NCBI RefSeq assembly: GCF_963924675.1
Contig: NC_089226.1
Span: forward strand, 46,455,124 to 46,519,123
DNA length: 64,000 nt
From: Phocoena phocoena
Taxonomy: Eukaryota; Chordata; Mammalia; Artiodactyla; Phocoenidae
Direction: 5' to 3'
Part shown: piece by piece, positions 12,060-22,826 of the stretch
Numbering within the stretch: position 1 is the first letter of the stretch
Layout of the letters: the number at the start of each line of letters is the position of its first letter
The notes under the pieces: generated by a model
Told to the model about the DNA's origin: nothing
Database searches by the model: none
The model's input: only the letters and a program-made list of their open reading frames with translations
Position numbers and translations under genes: made by a program

Positions 12060-12454
12060 AGGACAGCTGTTTTTATTTTATTTTATTTTACTTTTTAAAT
12101 TTTTGGCTGTGTTGGGTCTTCGTTGCTATTGTCTCTAGTTGTTTCGAGCAGGAGCTACTCTTCGTTCGGTGCGCGGGCTTCTCACTGAGGTGGCTTCTCT
12201 TGTTGCAGAGCACAGGCTCTAGGCGCGGGGGCTTCAGTAGTTGCAGCACACGGGCTCAATAATTGTGGCTTGCAGGCTCTAGAGCGCAGGCTCAGTAGTT
12301 GTGGCGCACCAGCTTAGTTGCTCTGCAGCATGTGGGATCTTCCCGGACTGGGTCACGAACCTGTGTCCCCTGCATCGGCAGGCGGACTCTCAACCACTGC
12401 GCCACCAGGGAAGTCCCAGGAGGATTCTTAACCACTGCGCCACCAGGGAAGTCC
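12060..12454 (-). mobile_element. CHR SINE, long-body, with duplicated tRNA head
   Basis: The body is the older long form ('ggctgtgttgggtcttcgtt' onward). The tRNA head occurs twice at the right end: 'actgcgccaccagggaagtc' at 12396-12415 and again at about 12434-12453, separated by 'ccaggaggattcttaacc'. The second partial head could come from a nested or chimeric insertion. I could not identify a target duplication. The frame 12301-12501 is inside the SINE. Confidence 0.88.
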
Positions 12455-12499
12455 TTGACGTTTTAAAGAGTCTAAAAAGATCCTTCACCCAAAGTAAAT

Positions 12500-12880
12500 A
12501 AGAAACAAAGGTAGAGTTTAAAAGCTATAGAGCTATTACCATAAACCATTCCCCACCTCCCCACCTTACCCACTTCACAGAAAGATAAACTGTTAGTTGT
12601 GTTATACAAATTATTGTGATACTTCCTGATAATTTGCCTGAAATGATTGATGGACGAAACAGAGGCATTTATTAACTCATCTTTGTATATAGCCTATTAC
12701 TGACATAAATATGACTTTTCTTCTGCTAACTAGCTACGTCTATATAATAATATCATAAATTTGGTTGAAAAAGATGAATGCAGTCAAAAATCCAAATACT
12801 CTCAGTTTAGTGTTAAAAAATAATAAATGCATCGAATTTATGATAGACAATGGACATACAATAGCCTTATATGTCACAAT
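12500..12880. other. Unassigned AT-rich sequence
   Basis: No recognised repeat or gene. Confidence 0.3.
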
Positions 12881-13050
12881 GACCATGCAAGGTAAATTTA
12901 TCATCCCCATTTAATGGATAAGAAAGTAGACGCCCAGATAAGTTAACTGACTTTCCCAAGGTCATATATGCTAGGAAGTAGCAGGACCAGGATATGTACC
13001 TTTGTCTGTGGTATTCAAAATACTTTCCAATATGCTAGACTCTCCTGGGT
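12880..13050 (+). mobile_element. MIR SINE
   Basis: MIR core wording: 'catccccatttaatggataa', 'actgactttcccaaggtca', 'gctaggaagtagcaggacc'. Confidence 0.65.
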
Positions 13051-13359
13051 AGAACAGACACTTAACTCTTTAATGGAATCTTGCGTGTTACCATATATCA
13101 AAACAGAATCTGATTTAAAGCCATGATTTTCAAACTCAGGATCTGAAGTCTCACTTTTTTAAAAGTCATAACCAGTTTTATGAATTTGCACACATTTATC
13201 AATTCTAGTACCTACCCAACAAATTATTAACACACAGAAACATGCAACATGAGAAGCAAGAAATATCACCCATGCTTTCTGTATATTAGCAACTTGTCAC
13301 TTCTGAGCAATGGTGCTCCCATCCCTGAGGTCTGTGACCAGTCATTTTCTGCATTCATC

Positions 13360-13659
13360 CTGAGTGCAAGATGGAAAGAGTGCTGTTCAAAGAGCACTGT
13401 TAACTCTCTGCCCTGTTGAGAAAGGAAGGGAAACACTAGACTCTTTTGCTCATGCTAAAGAGAGAATAGGGAGGAAGTTGATAAACGAGAAGCATGTCAG
13501 CTTTGGGCAAGGCAGTATACTAGAAGTGCTGAGAGTTAGAAAGATAAATGAGATGCTTAGAGCCTGTAGGAGAGATGAGACACACGCACAAATAGTCGGT
13601 GATGAGGAAAAAGAGCGTACGTCAAGGGATATGGGAGTTAAGGGGAGAATGAGATTTTT
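13360..13659. other. Unassigned sequence upstream of SINE
   Basis: An open frame begins at 13364 and runs into the SINE at 13660. Its first ~95 residues are charged and resemble no family known to me; the rest is SINE. The DNA has L2-like wording ('gaggaagttgataaacgag'). I regard it as noncoding. Confidence 0.35.
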
Positions 13660-13860
13660 TTTTTTTTGCAGTATGCGGGCCTCTCACTGCTGTGGCCTCT
13701 CCCGTTGCGGAGCACAGGCTCCGGACGTGCAGGCTCAGTGGCCATGGCCCACGGGCACAGCCGCTCCGCGGCATGTGGGATCTTCCCGGACAGGGGCACG
13801 AACCTGCGTCCCCGGCATCGGCAGGTGGACTCTCAACCACTGCGCCACCAGGGAAGCCCA
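13660..13860 (-). mobile_element. CHR SINE, young short-body subfamily
   Basis: A perfect 15-bp target duplication (gagaatgagattttt) lies at 13645-13659 and 13861-13875. Full-length with complete head. The frames 13622-13840 and 13666-13890 are SINE readings. Confidence 0.96.
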
Positions 13861-14094
13861 GAGAATGAGATTTTTAACCCTGAGGATTAGGCAAGGCTGC
13901 ATGGAGGGATTTGCTGCATTGTGAGTTTCTGGTTCAGAAAGACCAGTGAAGGAAGGTTAGTCCTTCCTTCCTTCCTTTAGCCTGACTTTCCCTTCCTGTT
14001 CCTAGTCTACTTCTTCCTTTCATTGCCAAAGTTCTCAAAAGAAAAATCAAGATGTTCTGTCTTCATTTCGTTATTATTTACTAGTCCATAAACC

Positions 14095-14965
14095 CATGAT
14101 CCAGGCCACGTGGAATAAAGCCTACTTTGGCCAGCCTCCCTTGCAGCAAGGAATGGGCATATGAGTAAGATCTGGCCAACAGAATAAGATTGGAAGTGAT
14201 GGGTGCAACTTCTAGGTTATACCCTTAAAGGAAAGGGGTATAATTTTCCCCTTCCCCCCTTCCTGTTGATGGGATTGTGGTTGTGACCTTGGTGAGCTGT
14301 CTTGGTCCATGCAGATGAAAGTATCACCCTAGGGATGGAGGAAAAATAAGCCAGATAGAAGGAGCAGGTCCCCTGGCACTAGGAACTGCCACAGTAGTTC
14401 TAGAATACTTTTTCTCACGTTATTATGTAAGGGAGTATTAGGAAAACTGTGAAAGGTTTGAAAGTGAGCAATGAAAACATTCGAGGGTGTCCTGAGGAGC
14501 TTACCCAGCCAGGTTATCTCTACCATTCATTGTCTTTGAACTGTTTTATAACTTTGTAACTTGTGCATAACTGACAGCAGTGCAAATGATTATTTCTGTT
14601 CCATAGGCAAATAATTTCTGTCTAGTGGAGGTACAATGGGTTCCCCTCTTTCTTGCTCCCCCTCTCCTGTCCCATGGAAAAAGCCAGTTTTACATCTATT
14701 TGTAAATTCATTCCAGCATTTGTGATTGACCTACATAAGTGTGATACTTTGAATTCTCTTTTGAACTGGTAGTAACGTCTTCCTGTTTCCTTCCTTACTT
14801 AATGAGTTAAAATCTTTGACATGTATTCATTTTATATTGGCATGAGAGTTGAAATTTTGTCTTTTATTTTAAAAAAATTATTCTTTAACAAGAGGAATAA
14901 AACTCTATTTTGTTTAAGCCACTGCTACATTGGGTCTTTGTTATAATGATCAAACCTCTATCCCA
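14095..14965 (+). mobile_element. MLT1-class (ERVL-MaLR) LTR, probable
   Basis: The start resembles MLT1 ('ggccagcctcccttgcagc', 'gtaagatctggccaacag') and a second MaLR-like 3' end lies at 14892-14960 ('gaggaataaaactctatt', 'gtttaagccactgctaca'). The middle is poorly matched and may include other sequence. Polyadenylation signal AATAAA near 14896. Confidence 0.5.
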
Positions 14966-14969
14966 ACTA

Positions 14970-15310
14970 ACAGCTCCCACAATCTTATTTATTTCCTTGC
15001 AAGTTAGCATTGATGTTTTTCCCTCTTTTCATTTGTATTTATTTAATGAGGATCCAGCATTGACTCTTAATCACTAAATCAAATATCTTTTCTCAGTCAA
15101 CATTCATCCTCAAGGAGAGAAAAAGTAGAACAGTGTTTTTTTTCCAGCTGTAGGTGACAACCCATCAATGGGTCATAGAAGCAATTTAGTGGGTCACAAT
15201 CAGCGTTAACAGAAAATAATCTATTATTATTTTACATCTGTAAAATATTACCTGCACATCACACATGGTACAGATATTTTGTGAAGCTCTGGATTCAGAT
15301 ACATATAGGT
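14970..15310. other. Unassigned sequence
   Basis: AT-rich, apparently unique. The passage 'ggtgacaacccatcaatggg' with 'tcatagaagcaatttagtgg' (15150-15195) resembles an ancient MER-type repeat I cannot name. Confidence 0.3.
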
Positions 15311-15317
15311 ACATGTA

Positions 15318-15697
15318 TGATGTTCCTGCTGCTATAACAAAGGACCACAAACCAGGTGGCTTAAAACAGAAATGTACTCTCTCAGTTCTGGAGGCTAGAA
15401 GTCTGAAATCAAGGTGTCCAGGGCCATGCTCTCTCAGAAAGCTCTAAGCGAGAATCCTTTCTAGACTCTTCAGCTTCTGGAGACTCTTGATGTTCCTTAG
15501 TTTGTAGTAGCATCCCTTCAATCTCTGGGTCCATCTTCACATCGCCTCCTCTGTGTGTCCTTGTCTATCTCTTATAAGGACACATTCATTGGATTTAGGG
15601 TCCATTGTAATCCAGGATGATCTCATCTTGATGCTTACCTACATTTCATCTGCAAAGACCCTATCTCCAAATAAATGGGAGACACTATTCAACCCAC
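15318..15697 (-). mobile_element. MaLR-class LTR in reverse orientation
   Basis: Read on the plus strand it gives 'gctataacaaaggaccacaa', 'ctcagttctggaggctagaa', 'cttataaggacaca' and 'gaccctatctccaaataa', which is the reverse complement of an MLT1/MST-type LTR. The final part that should hold the LTR start is replaced by an AT palindrome. The frame 15265-15447 covers it and is not a gene. Confidence 0.65.
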
Positions 15698-15762
15698 TAT
15701 ATATAATATATATATTATATATATAACATATATATTATATTATATATATATTATATTGAATG
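15698..15762. repeat. (TATA)n palindromic AT-rich repeat
   Basis: Alternating TATATA and ATATAT blocks with self-complementary segments, able to form cruciform or hairpin structures. It sits exactly where the LTR sequence stops. Confidence 0.9.
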
Positions 15763-15954
15763 AATATTCTTGATCACTTTATAAAATGTTTTTCTTATCA
15801 TGGGAAGGGGTTTAAAAAGTTTAAAGGATAGGACTAGAAGACCCCCACTACCTCTTCCACTCTGACTCCAGAGAAGCATTTATCATTGTTAGCCAGCCCT
15901 TCCCATTTGCAGTAATAATAGTACTAATTAATTAGCATAAAATTTATCTAGGTA

Positions 15955-16100
15955 GTTTTATATGCAACAAATCATTTCAATCTCATAACACCCTAGGAAG
16001 TGAATTTGAATAACATCACTGTTTTAAAGATTATCGTGTAGCCAGAAAGTGAAGGAGCCAGGATTCAATTCCAAACCCATGCTTTTCCACCACTTGTTTC
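15955..16100 (+). mobile_element. MIR SINE fragment
   Basis: Phrases 'atcatttcaatctcataac', 'accctaggaagtgaa' and 'ggagccaggattcaattcc' match the MIR core. Confidence 0.6.
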
Positions 16101-16860
16101 TTTGGAAACTCACTTCTCCCTTGGCTTCCACATTGGCATCGATGGCTTCCAGAGGCATCAATCTGTCTCTGACTTGACTCCATTTTTCTGGCTTCTATTT
16201 TCTTTTTCCCATCTCCTAATATTGTCACTCTATCAACTTCTGGCTTTCACCTGCTTCCTCCCAATCTCCCTGGCTTCCTTGCTTTCTACTTACAGGGATG
16301 GAGAGGCTTAATGCTATCTGTAGGCAGAATGGAAGGAGCCAGTAGAGAGCAAAGCTTGAAGAGAGATGAAGGAGAGAGAATGACTGATGAAACGAGGCTC
16401 CAGAAAGATGACCAAGTGCCAGGAGGAGGAATTCTTTGCTGGAAATAGAATGGACACCTCTTCCTCTGAGACATTTGGTCATCGTAACAGGGTAGTGACA
16501 GCAGTAGAAGCAGGGGGTCCCTGTCCCTTTAATTGGAATAAGTTCTCCAGTTTCTGGCCATGAGCCTTGAAGTGAAAGGTGAGGCCTTGCCACGTGGATG
16601 AGGTGCTCCATTTTACAGATCAGGCCAAACCCCACCTGGGAAAATAAGGAAGTATTGCAGACTGTTTGGTGACACTGTTTAAGAAAGAAATGTGGGAAAG
16701 CAGAAACACCCAACACCCAGAAGCCTTCCTCTTTGTCACCTCACTAGCTGAGGTGACTCCCAGAGACTCGGAGAAGAGGTCGGGAATCCAGGTTGGCTGT
16801 GTTCCTTGGCTTGGAGGAGCAGTCAACAGCCACAGGAGCCTGAAGCGGCTGCCATCTTCC
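16100..16860. other. Unassigned, repeat-poor sequence
   Basis: No known repeat recognised. Several overlapping frames on both strands (for example 16225-16716 minus, 163 codons) show no domain, signal peptide or splice context. It forms the left flank of the candidate regulatory island. Confidence 0.35.
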
Positions 16861-16869
16861 GCAGACGAT

Positions 16870-17400
16870 TAATGAGCCATCCCGTGGCAAATGAGGGTGA
16901 TGCAAGCTTCCACCGCTTATTTCTTCAAATCAGGACCTTTTCAATAAGAATGTATTGTTGCGGGAGCAATAAAACCATCAGAATGCGGCTCTGGCTTCTT
17001 TCCATCTCATTAGGCTTGAGGTAATGATCCAGGTAATTCAGGAAAAGTAAACGTCATTGCCTGAATTACTCAGATAATTACCTCAATGTTCCAATTCGGT
17101 CCAGCGGTGTAAATGTCTCACGGGCCTCAAATAGTCCGATAACTGAAAACAGACTTGGTAATTTCGGAGCCAGGGTGAAACAGTGAAAGGGGTTGAGCTC
17201 AGATAATTAGAAACGCTGGGTGTTTTCGACCAAGCTCTGCAGCAATGACCTGCTTATTCCCGGCTAATTTACCTCACTGAGCCTAAGGCCATTTTAAGGA
17301 TGGTAAACTAGAAATTGCTAGCCAGTACACTTTAAGCAATTCTTATTAATAATATTTTTTGTTGCTGGTGTTATCAACTGACGTAAACTTTTTTTCTGGC
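16870..17400. promoter_or_regulatory. Candidate conserved noncoding element (homeodomain motif cluster)
   Basis: A repeat-free stretch with many TAAT-core sites: 'catctcattagg' (17004), 'ggtaatgatcc' (17020), 'ggtaattcagg' (17032), 'gaattactc' (17063), 'gataattacctc' (17073), 'ggtaatttcgg' (17157) and 'agataattag' (17201). The 12-mer ctcagataatta occurs exactly twice (17069-17080 and 17198-17209). The central sites are arranged as a long inverted repeat. TAAT cores in both orientations are typical of developmental enhancers bound by homeodomain factors; that role is inference, as no alignment is available here. Confidence 0.45.
17016..17086. repeat. Inverted repeat, 27-nt arms (23/27 matched), 17-nt spacer
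   Basis: Arms lie at 17016-17042 and 17060-17086. The right arm reversed and complemented matches the left arm at 23 of 27 positions. Each arm holds two TAAT-type sites. The four mismatches fall in the middle, between the two sites, which leaves both motif positions intact. Confidence 0.9.
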
Positions 17401-17449
17401 ATAAAACTGGATAAAAAAACTTATGCTTTATGCAGAAGTATGAGATTCC

Positions 17450-17600
17450 AGGGCAGTGCTTTTCAACATTAGCTGCCCATGGGATTCATCTGAGGAGCTT
17501 TTAAAAAACAGAGGATTTCCTAGACCCCAGCCCAGACCAATTAATCTGAATCTCTGGAGTGGGGGACCTTGACACTGGTTATTTTTTAAAAGCTCTCCAG
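17450..17600 (+). mobile_element. Ancient repeat fragment (MER5/hAT-type wording)
   Basis: The run 'cagtgcttttcaacattagc', 'gggattcatctgaggagctt', 'cagaccaattaatctgaatc' and 'agctctccagatgattcta' follows the wording of MER5-like hAT nonautonomous elements common in mammals. A similar passage in reverse appears at 27700-27870. Confidence 0.6.
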
Positions 17601-18120
17601 ATGATTCTAAGGGGCAGAACCACTGCGTGCCAGAGAAAGATTCAAAGAGGGGAGGCAGATTTCTGTTACTGGAGGATCGTATCTGGGGTTTAAGGTGTCT
17701 GACGGATAAGCCTCAGAGTAACAGGTGAAGCTGTCTGGCTGTTCAGCCAGTTCCCCAGAGTTCCAGGTGGAAAGGGCCCCAAATGCCCTCATCCCTGGGT
17801 GTCCAAGTGTCCTGGTCTGAACAGCAAGGGAGGAGCTCACTGCACCTGCGAGCTGTCATCCGCCACTCCTGAACAAAAGCAGGAGGGGCCAGCGGTGTCC
17901 ACTCTCCACACCAGAGCTTGTTTGAGTAACTGAAGGACTTGTCAAAGCCACGAAAGCACAGCTAGTTATTAATGGAGATGGGCAGAAAGCATCATTTCCA
18001 CCTCTTTTGAATTCTTTAAAACTTTCCTTCCCAAGGATTAGGACCAGACACAATCCCCTCCGTGAGTTACCAGGTCTTTCTAAGGTACAACAGTGCATCA
18101 CACCAATGGTCATTAAAAAC
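17600..18120. other. Unassigned sequence
   Basis: No repeat recognised. Open frames 17607-17840 (minus) and 17856-18299 (minus, running into the SINE) have no identifiable domain. Confidence 0.35.
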
Positions 18121-18131
18121 AACGAGACCGT

Positions 18132-18352
18132 GGGCTTCCCTGGTGGCGCAGTGGTTGAGAGTCCGCCTGCCGATGCAGGGGACACAGGTTCGTGTCCCGG
18201 TCCGGGAAGATCCCACATGCCGCAGAGCGGCTGGGCCCGTGAGCCATGGCCGCTGAGCCTGCGCGTCCGGAGCCTGTGCTCCGCAACGGGAGAGGCCACA
18301 GCAGTGAGAGGGCTGCGTACCGCAAAAAAAAATAATAATAATAAAAAAAATT
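18132..18352 (+). mobile_element. CHR SINE, young short-body subfamily
   Basis: The head begins 'gggcttccctggtggcgcag' with A box 'tggcgcagtgg' at 18142-18152 and a B-box-like 'ggttcgtgtcc' at 18187. Target duplication aacgagaccgt is at 18121-18131 and 18353-18363. The tail is (A)n interrupted by AATAAT. Four overlapping frames are SINE readings. Confidence 0.96.
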
Positions 18353-18369
18353 AACGAGACCGTAACTGC

Positions 18370-19050
18370 TAAAAGACGTTACTTCATCCTGGTGGCAAAT
18401 GTTTCCCAAGTGCAAACCTGCCATCTGTTAGGCAGTACTGAGAACTAGAAAACTCTTCCTTCTGAAGCAATGCAGTTCGATCCTCTGGCTAAAAGCATCT
18501 GTTTGGTAACTCTGCTGTCAGCGTGAAGCCACCTTCTCGGTTTGGTTTCAAATGGCAAGGTGTCAGAGCCTGAGGAGAGAATTCCTGTGGTCTAGACACA
18601 AATGCTACCAGGGCTTACAAATGGGGCTCTCCTTTACATCTTAGGGGGAACACAGCTCAGAAGTGACGGCGCCATCTCTCAGCAATCTCTCAGGAATGGT
18701 CAACAATCTCTCTGAACACAGCAAAACATCTTTTTCCTCCACATAGCTCCACTGAACCTAAGCTGCCTTCCCCACACACGTGCTGCTCCTGCAGGGTTTT
18801 TATGACATGTGAATTCAAAAGACCATTTCTTTTGCACCATGACAAGCTTTTCAAAGGGTGAAGTGCTTGGGTTTACAGTAATTCCCCCAGTTGTTGAAAT
18901 ATGGAAAACACCAAGTGCCCCTGATTTATTGCAGGACAACACAGTGATTATTCCTCAAGGAGTGCTCTCCACACCTTGGAGGAAAGCAAGTAAAAGCATG
19001 TGTCTTTTCTTCCCCTTAGAAAATAGTCTAGTCTCTCAAAATTCTCTGTG
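18370..19050. other. Unassigned, apparently unique sequence
   Basis: No recognised repeats. Two antiparallel 80-codon frames (18700-18942 minus, 18809-19051 plus) overlap; neither has splice or domain support. Confidence 0.35.
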
Positions 19051-19054
19051 ATTA

Positions 19055-19330
19055 CAGAGAGCTCCGTTACCCTTCAAGGCCCTGTTCAAATGTCACCTCC
19101 TCTGTGAAGCCTTCCAGGTTATTCCTGGGCAGAATTAACCACACCTTATGTGGCAGCTCAGTTTTCCTAGTAACCGGACACTCAGCTGCTTTTTATAACA
19201 GTTAGTTGTTTAGTATGTGTGCTGCGTCCTTTCCACTCCCACCTCCATTCCCAGTAGGACAGATTGTGAGCTCCTCGAAGATACGGATCACGTAGGGAGG
19301 TGCCCAGTAAATACTATGAGGGGAATTCAA
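19055..19330 (+). mobile_element. L2 LINE 3' fragment
   Basis: Clear L2 text: 'gccctgttcaaatgtcacct', 'cctctgtgaagccttccagg' and 'gtgagctcctcgaag'. Confidence 0.75.
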
Positions 19331-19339
19331 TTTGATTCC

Positions 19340-20430
19340 TGATTCAGGATCTTTTGTTGTTATTATTTGTTTTGTTTTTACAGTGGGTGTCAGGGCTATT
19401 TGACTCTTCCAGGCACTTCCGTAAAGTTGTGTTCCAAGTCCTCTGCAGGGAGTATTTCTTGAACATTTTTATCTGCTCCCTCATATTTGCCTCTGGTGCT
19501 ATGAAATCTTCCTTCTAGAACAGCCCTGGGTTTTCTAGCAGAACTTTCCTGTTTCTGGTTTTTCTTCCTGACGCTTTTTGTCCCCTTCTGGTTGTTTCCC
19601 ATTGGCTGTTTCCCATCTTGGACAGAGCTGCCACTTACTTGTAGTTCACTACCAATCCAGCCTGGTCTTGCACTTTGCTTGAACAAACCCAATCTCCATC
19701 TGCCATGTGCCTTCCTCCAGATAATTGCATTTGGATAAAATCTCTAGAAAGATTACTTAAAAGAAGATAGGATAGCCTAATAAGGATGAGCAGAGTTTTT
19801 TTGTTTTTTTTAGGATAAATAATAATGTTTTATTTATCTTTGCTAGATTCCATAAATTATCCCCAACTTCACACCACAAAATTAATTTCTGTCCTTGGAT
19901 TAGAACTTGGGAGTTTTAAACGAGGAGATTTTTTTCATGAAAAATAAAAAGAACAACTGTTTTTATGTCATCTAGCATTTTTAATAACTGACTTAAAAAT
20001 TATTTTAGAACAGCACCCATAAGAACATAAACACGGGTATTATAATTAATCTACAGCTGGGCCAAGAAATAAACAACCATACAGGGAACTGATTGTGCAA
20101 ATAAGTACATTCTATGAAGAGGCCAGACAGATAGTAACATGTGGGTTTAACTACCAAGGCACTGTAGGAAAAGCACATTGTCAGTAATAACCAGAAAAAA
20201 AGTCGTAAAAATTTGTAACTACTGAAAACAACTCAGTTTCATGAACATAAATTGAATGAAGGACCAAGCATCCTATTTTTTAAAGGACACTATGTAAGGA
20301 TTTAAGAGAAATGGGACTTAGTCACTCACGGGCCAGACTTATCTCCGAGGCAGGCAGAGCTGCGCTCTACCCTCTACCAGCTGTGTGACTGACCTCTCAC
20401 TGGATTAATCACTCTGAGACTCTATTTTTT
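19340..20430. other. Unassigned sequence
   Basis: AT-rich text with no firm repeat match. The minus frame 19396-19692 (98 codons, lysine-rich) starts at a non-ATG codon and lacks splice context. The passage 20330-20430 ('gctctaccctctaccagctg', 'tgtgactgacctctcactgg') is a MIR remnant. Confidence 0.3.
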
Positions 20431-20706
20431 CAAAAATATTTATTTATTTATTTAGCTGCATCAGGTCTTAGTTGCGGCATGTGGGATCTTCGTTGGGGCA
20501 TGCGAGATCTTTCACTGCGGCGTGTAGGCCTCTCTCTACTTGTGGTGCATGGGCTCTAGAGCACACAGGCTCAGTAGTTGTGGCTCTAGGGCATGCAGGC
20601 TTAGTTGCCCTGCGGCATGTGGGATCTTAGTTCCCCGACCAGGGGTTGAACCTACGTCCCTGCATTGGAAGGTGGATTCTTAACCACTGGACCACCAGGG
20701 AAGTCC
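20427..20706 (-). mobile_element. CHR SINE, long-body older subfamily
   Basis: A 15-bp target duplication (ctctgagactctatt) is at 20412-20426 and 20707-20721. Body wording 'agctgcatcaggtcttagtt' to 'caccagggaagtccc'. More diverged than the nearby young copy. Confidence 0.93.
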
Positions 20707-20812
20707 CTCTGAGACTCTATTGACTTGTGTGGAAAATGGGAAAAATAATAAAGCTTGGATGAGTACAGTTTTGTAGTCAGTCATACCTGGATTTGAATCC
20801 ATCTTTAATTTT

Positions 20813-21022
20813 TCTTTTTTTTTTTTTTTGCAGTACGCGGGCCTCTCACTGTTGTGGCCTCTCCCGTTGCAGAGCACAGGCTCCGGACGCGCAGGCTCAG
20901 CGGCCATGGCTCACGGGCCCAGCTGCTCCGCGGCATGTGGGATCTTCCCGGACCAGGGCACGAACCCGTGTCCCCTGCATCGGCAGGCGGACTCTAAACC
21001 ACTGCGCCACCAGGGAAGCCCC
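20813..21022 (-). mobile_element. CHR SINE, young short-body subfamily
   Basis: Target duplication ccatctttaatttt is at 20799-20812 and about 21021-21034. Full head and body. It inserted in a MIR that resumes on the right. Confidence 0.95.
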
Positions 21023-21130
21023 ATCTTTAATTTTAATATGGAGTAATCTTGGGTGAGTTATTTAACCTCTCTGAAGTTCGATGTCTTCATCTGTAAAGTG
21101 GGGGTAAGAATAGTACCTATTTTTTTGGGT
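21023..21130 (+). mobile_element. MIR SINE fragment (split by SINE)
   Basis: The text 'cttgggtgagttatttaacc', 'tctctgaagttcgatgtctt', 'catctgtaaagtgggggtaa' is the MIR core. Its left part ('atacctggatttgaatcc') lies at 20780-20800, before the SINE. Confidence 0.75.
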
Positions 21131-21379
21131 GGTTAATAATAATCTCATTGTTTGACTACTTGTTCTCTGTCAGGCCTCCGGCGAAGCAATTTATATGGAC
21201 TCTTTCACTTAATCCCCACAGCAGAATTGTTGCAGGTTAGGTTCTTTGAGGAGGAGATTCTGAGATGGAGATTAGCTGCAGGAAGTTTATTAGGGAATAA
21301 TTTAGGGATTAACACCTGCGGAGAGGAGGGACACATGCAGGATTGGGAAAAGGGAAAAGCTGAGCTGCAATATAGTCTT

Positions 21380-21636
21380 TTTTAAAAAGTTTATTTTATT
21401 TATTTATTTTTGGCCATGTTGGGTCTTCGTTGCTGCGCGCGGGCTTTCTCTAGTTGGGGCGAGCGGGGGCTACTATTTGATGCGGTGCGCGGGCTTCTCA
21501 TTGTGGTGGCTTCTCTTGTTCCAGAGCACGGGCTCTAGGCACGCAGACTTCAGTAGGATCTTCCCCGACCAGGGCTCGAACCCGTGTCCCCTGCATTGGC
21601 AGGAGGATTCTTAACCACTGCACCAGCAGAGAAGCC
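21380..21636 (-). mobile_element. CHR SINE, long-body older subfamily
   Basis: A 15-bp target duplication (ctgcaatatagtctt) is at 21365-21379 and 21637-21651. A section between 'cttcagtag' and 'gatcttccccgacc' is deleted compared with sister copies. Confidence 0.94.
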
Positions 21637-21659
21637 CTGCAATATAGTCTTAAAGGCTT

Positions 21660-22118
21660 CAGCCAATCTTATAGGACAGCTTGAAGCTGGGATGGCCCTT
21701 CAGAATTGTCTTGAAATATAGGAAGGGAGCTAGGGTTTCCTGAATTGACCTGTTATTGGAAGAAGGTTATCCCCTTCTCCCAAGGGAATGTGACCTGGGA
21801 TGACCCAGCTCTTTCCAGCTGAGGGTAATTTTTGGAAAATTGTCACTGTGAAGTGACACTGTCAAAAATATCTATTACACAGATTGATAACACTTAAACA
21901 CTTAGCACAATGCCTGTCAAAAAGTAAGCACTCAATAAATTTTAGCTGCTATCATCATCATTCACCACCAGATATCCCATACCCACCATCTTGCCAGGAA
22001 AAATATAATACATTGCTCTGCTTACAGAGAGGAACCAATGGGCCCGTTTTCTGAATTCTTCCCTTAAAATAACCTGTGACCTCTCAGAAGCATGATAGAG
22101 CTAATGCATATGTCAATG
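21660..22118. other. Unassigned sequence with L2/MIR remnant
   Basis: Most is unrecognised. The part 21890-21965 ('aacacttagcacaatgcctg', 'aagcactcaataaatttta') is a MIR/L2 3' remnant. Confidence 0.4.
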
Positions 22119-22132
22119 GAAAAGATTCTTTT

Positions 22133-22812
22133 TTTAAATTGAAATATAGTTCATTTACAATATTGTGTTAGTTTCAGGTATATAACAAAGTGACTCAGTT
22201 ATATATACATGCATTTTTTTTTCAGATTCTTTCCCATCATAGGTTATTACAAGATATTGAGTATAGTTCCCTATGCTATAGAGTAGATCCTTGTTGCTTA
22301 TCTATTTTATATATAGTAACATGTATCTGTTAATCCCATACTCCTAATTTATCCCTCTCCCCCTTCCCTTTCCCCTTTGGTAACCATAAGTTTGTTTTCT
22401 ATGTCTGTGAGTCTTTCTGTTTTGTAAATAAGTTTGTATTATTTTTGTATTATTTTTTAGATTCCACATATAAATGATTTGTCTTTCTCTGACTTATTTC
22501 ACTTAGTATGATATTCTCTAGGTCCAGCCATGTTGCTGCAAATGGCAATATTTCATTTTTTATGGTTGAGTAATATTCCATTGTATATATATACCACATC
22601 TTCTTTATCCATTCATCTGTTGATGGACACTTATGTTACTTCCATGTCTTGGCTATTGTAAATAGTGCTGCTATGAATATTGGGATGCATGTATCTTTTC
22701 AAATTAGAGTTTTTGTCTTTTCCAGATATACACCCAAGAGTGGGATTGCTGGATCATGGTAGCTCCATTTTAGTTTTTTAAAGGAAACTCCATACTGTAT
22801 TCCATATTGGTA
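22133..22812 (-). mobile_element. 5'-truncated L1, 3' end
   Basis: On the plus strand it starts with the reversed poly-A, then 'gaaatatagttcatttacaa', the 3' UTR, and the reversed ORF2 end ('ttatccattcatctgttgat', 'ggacactt'). A near-perfect target duplication (gaaaagattctttt / gaaaagatactttt) is at 22119-22132 and 22813-22826. ORF2 frame is broken. Confidence 0.9.
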
Positions 22813-22826
22813 GAAAAGATACTTTT

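Noticed and set aside
13364..13924. 186-codon plus-strand frame
   Set aside because: Its second half is a CHR SINE with its own target duplication; the first half has no domain or splice context.
16225..16716. 163-codon minus-strand frame
   Set aside because: No domain, with overlapping frames on both strands; I treat it as noncoding pending alignment.
18132..18210. tRNA-like sequence with A and B boxes
   Set aside because: This is the tRNA-derived head of a CHR SINE, not a tRNA gene; the same holds for all other such heads here.
19396..19692. 98-codon lysine-rich minus-strand frame
   Set aside because: No ATG at its start, no splice sites and no family resemblance.
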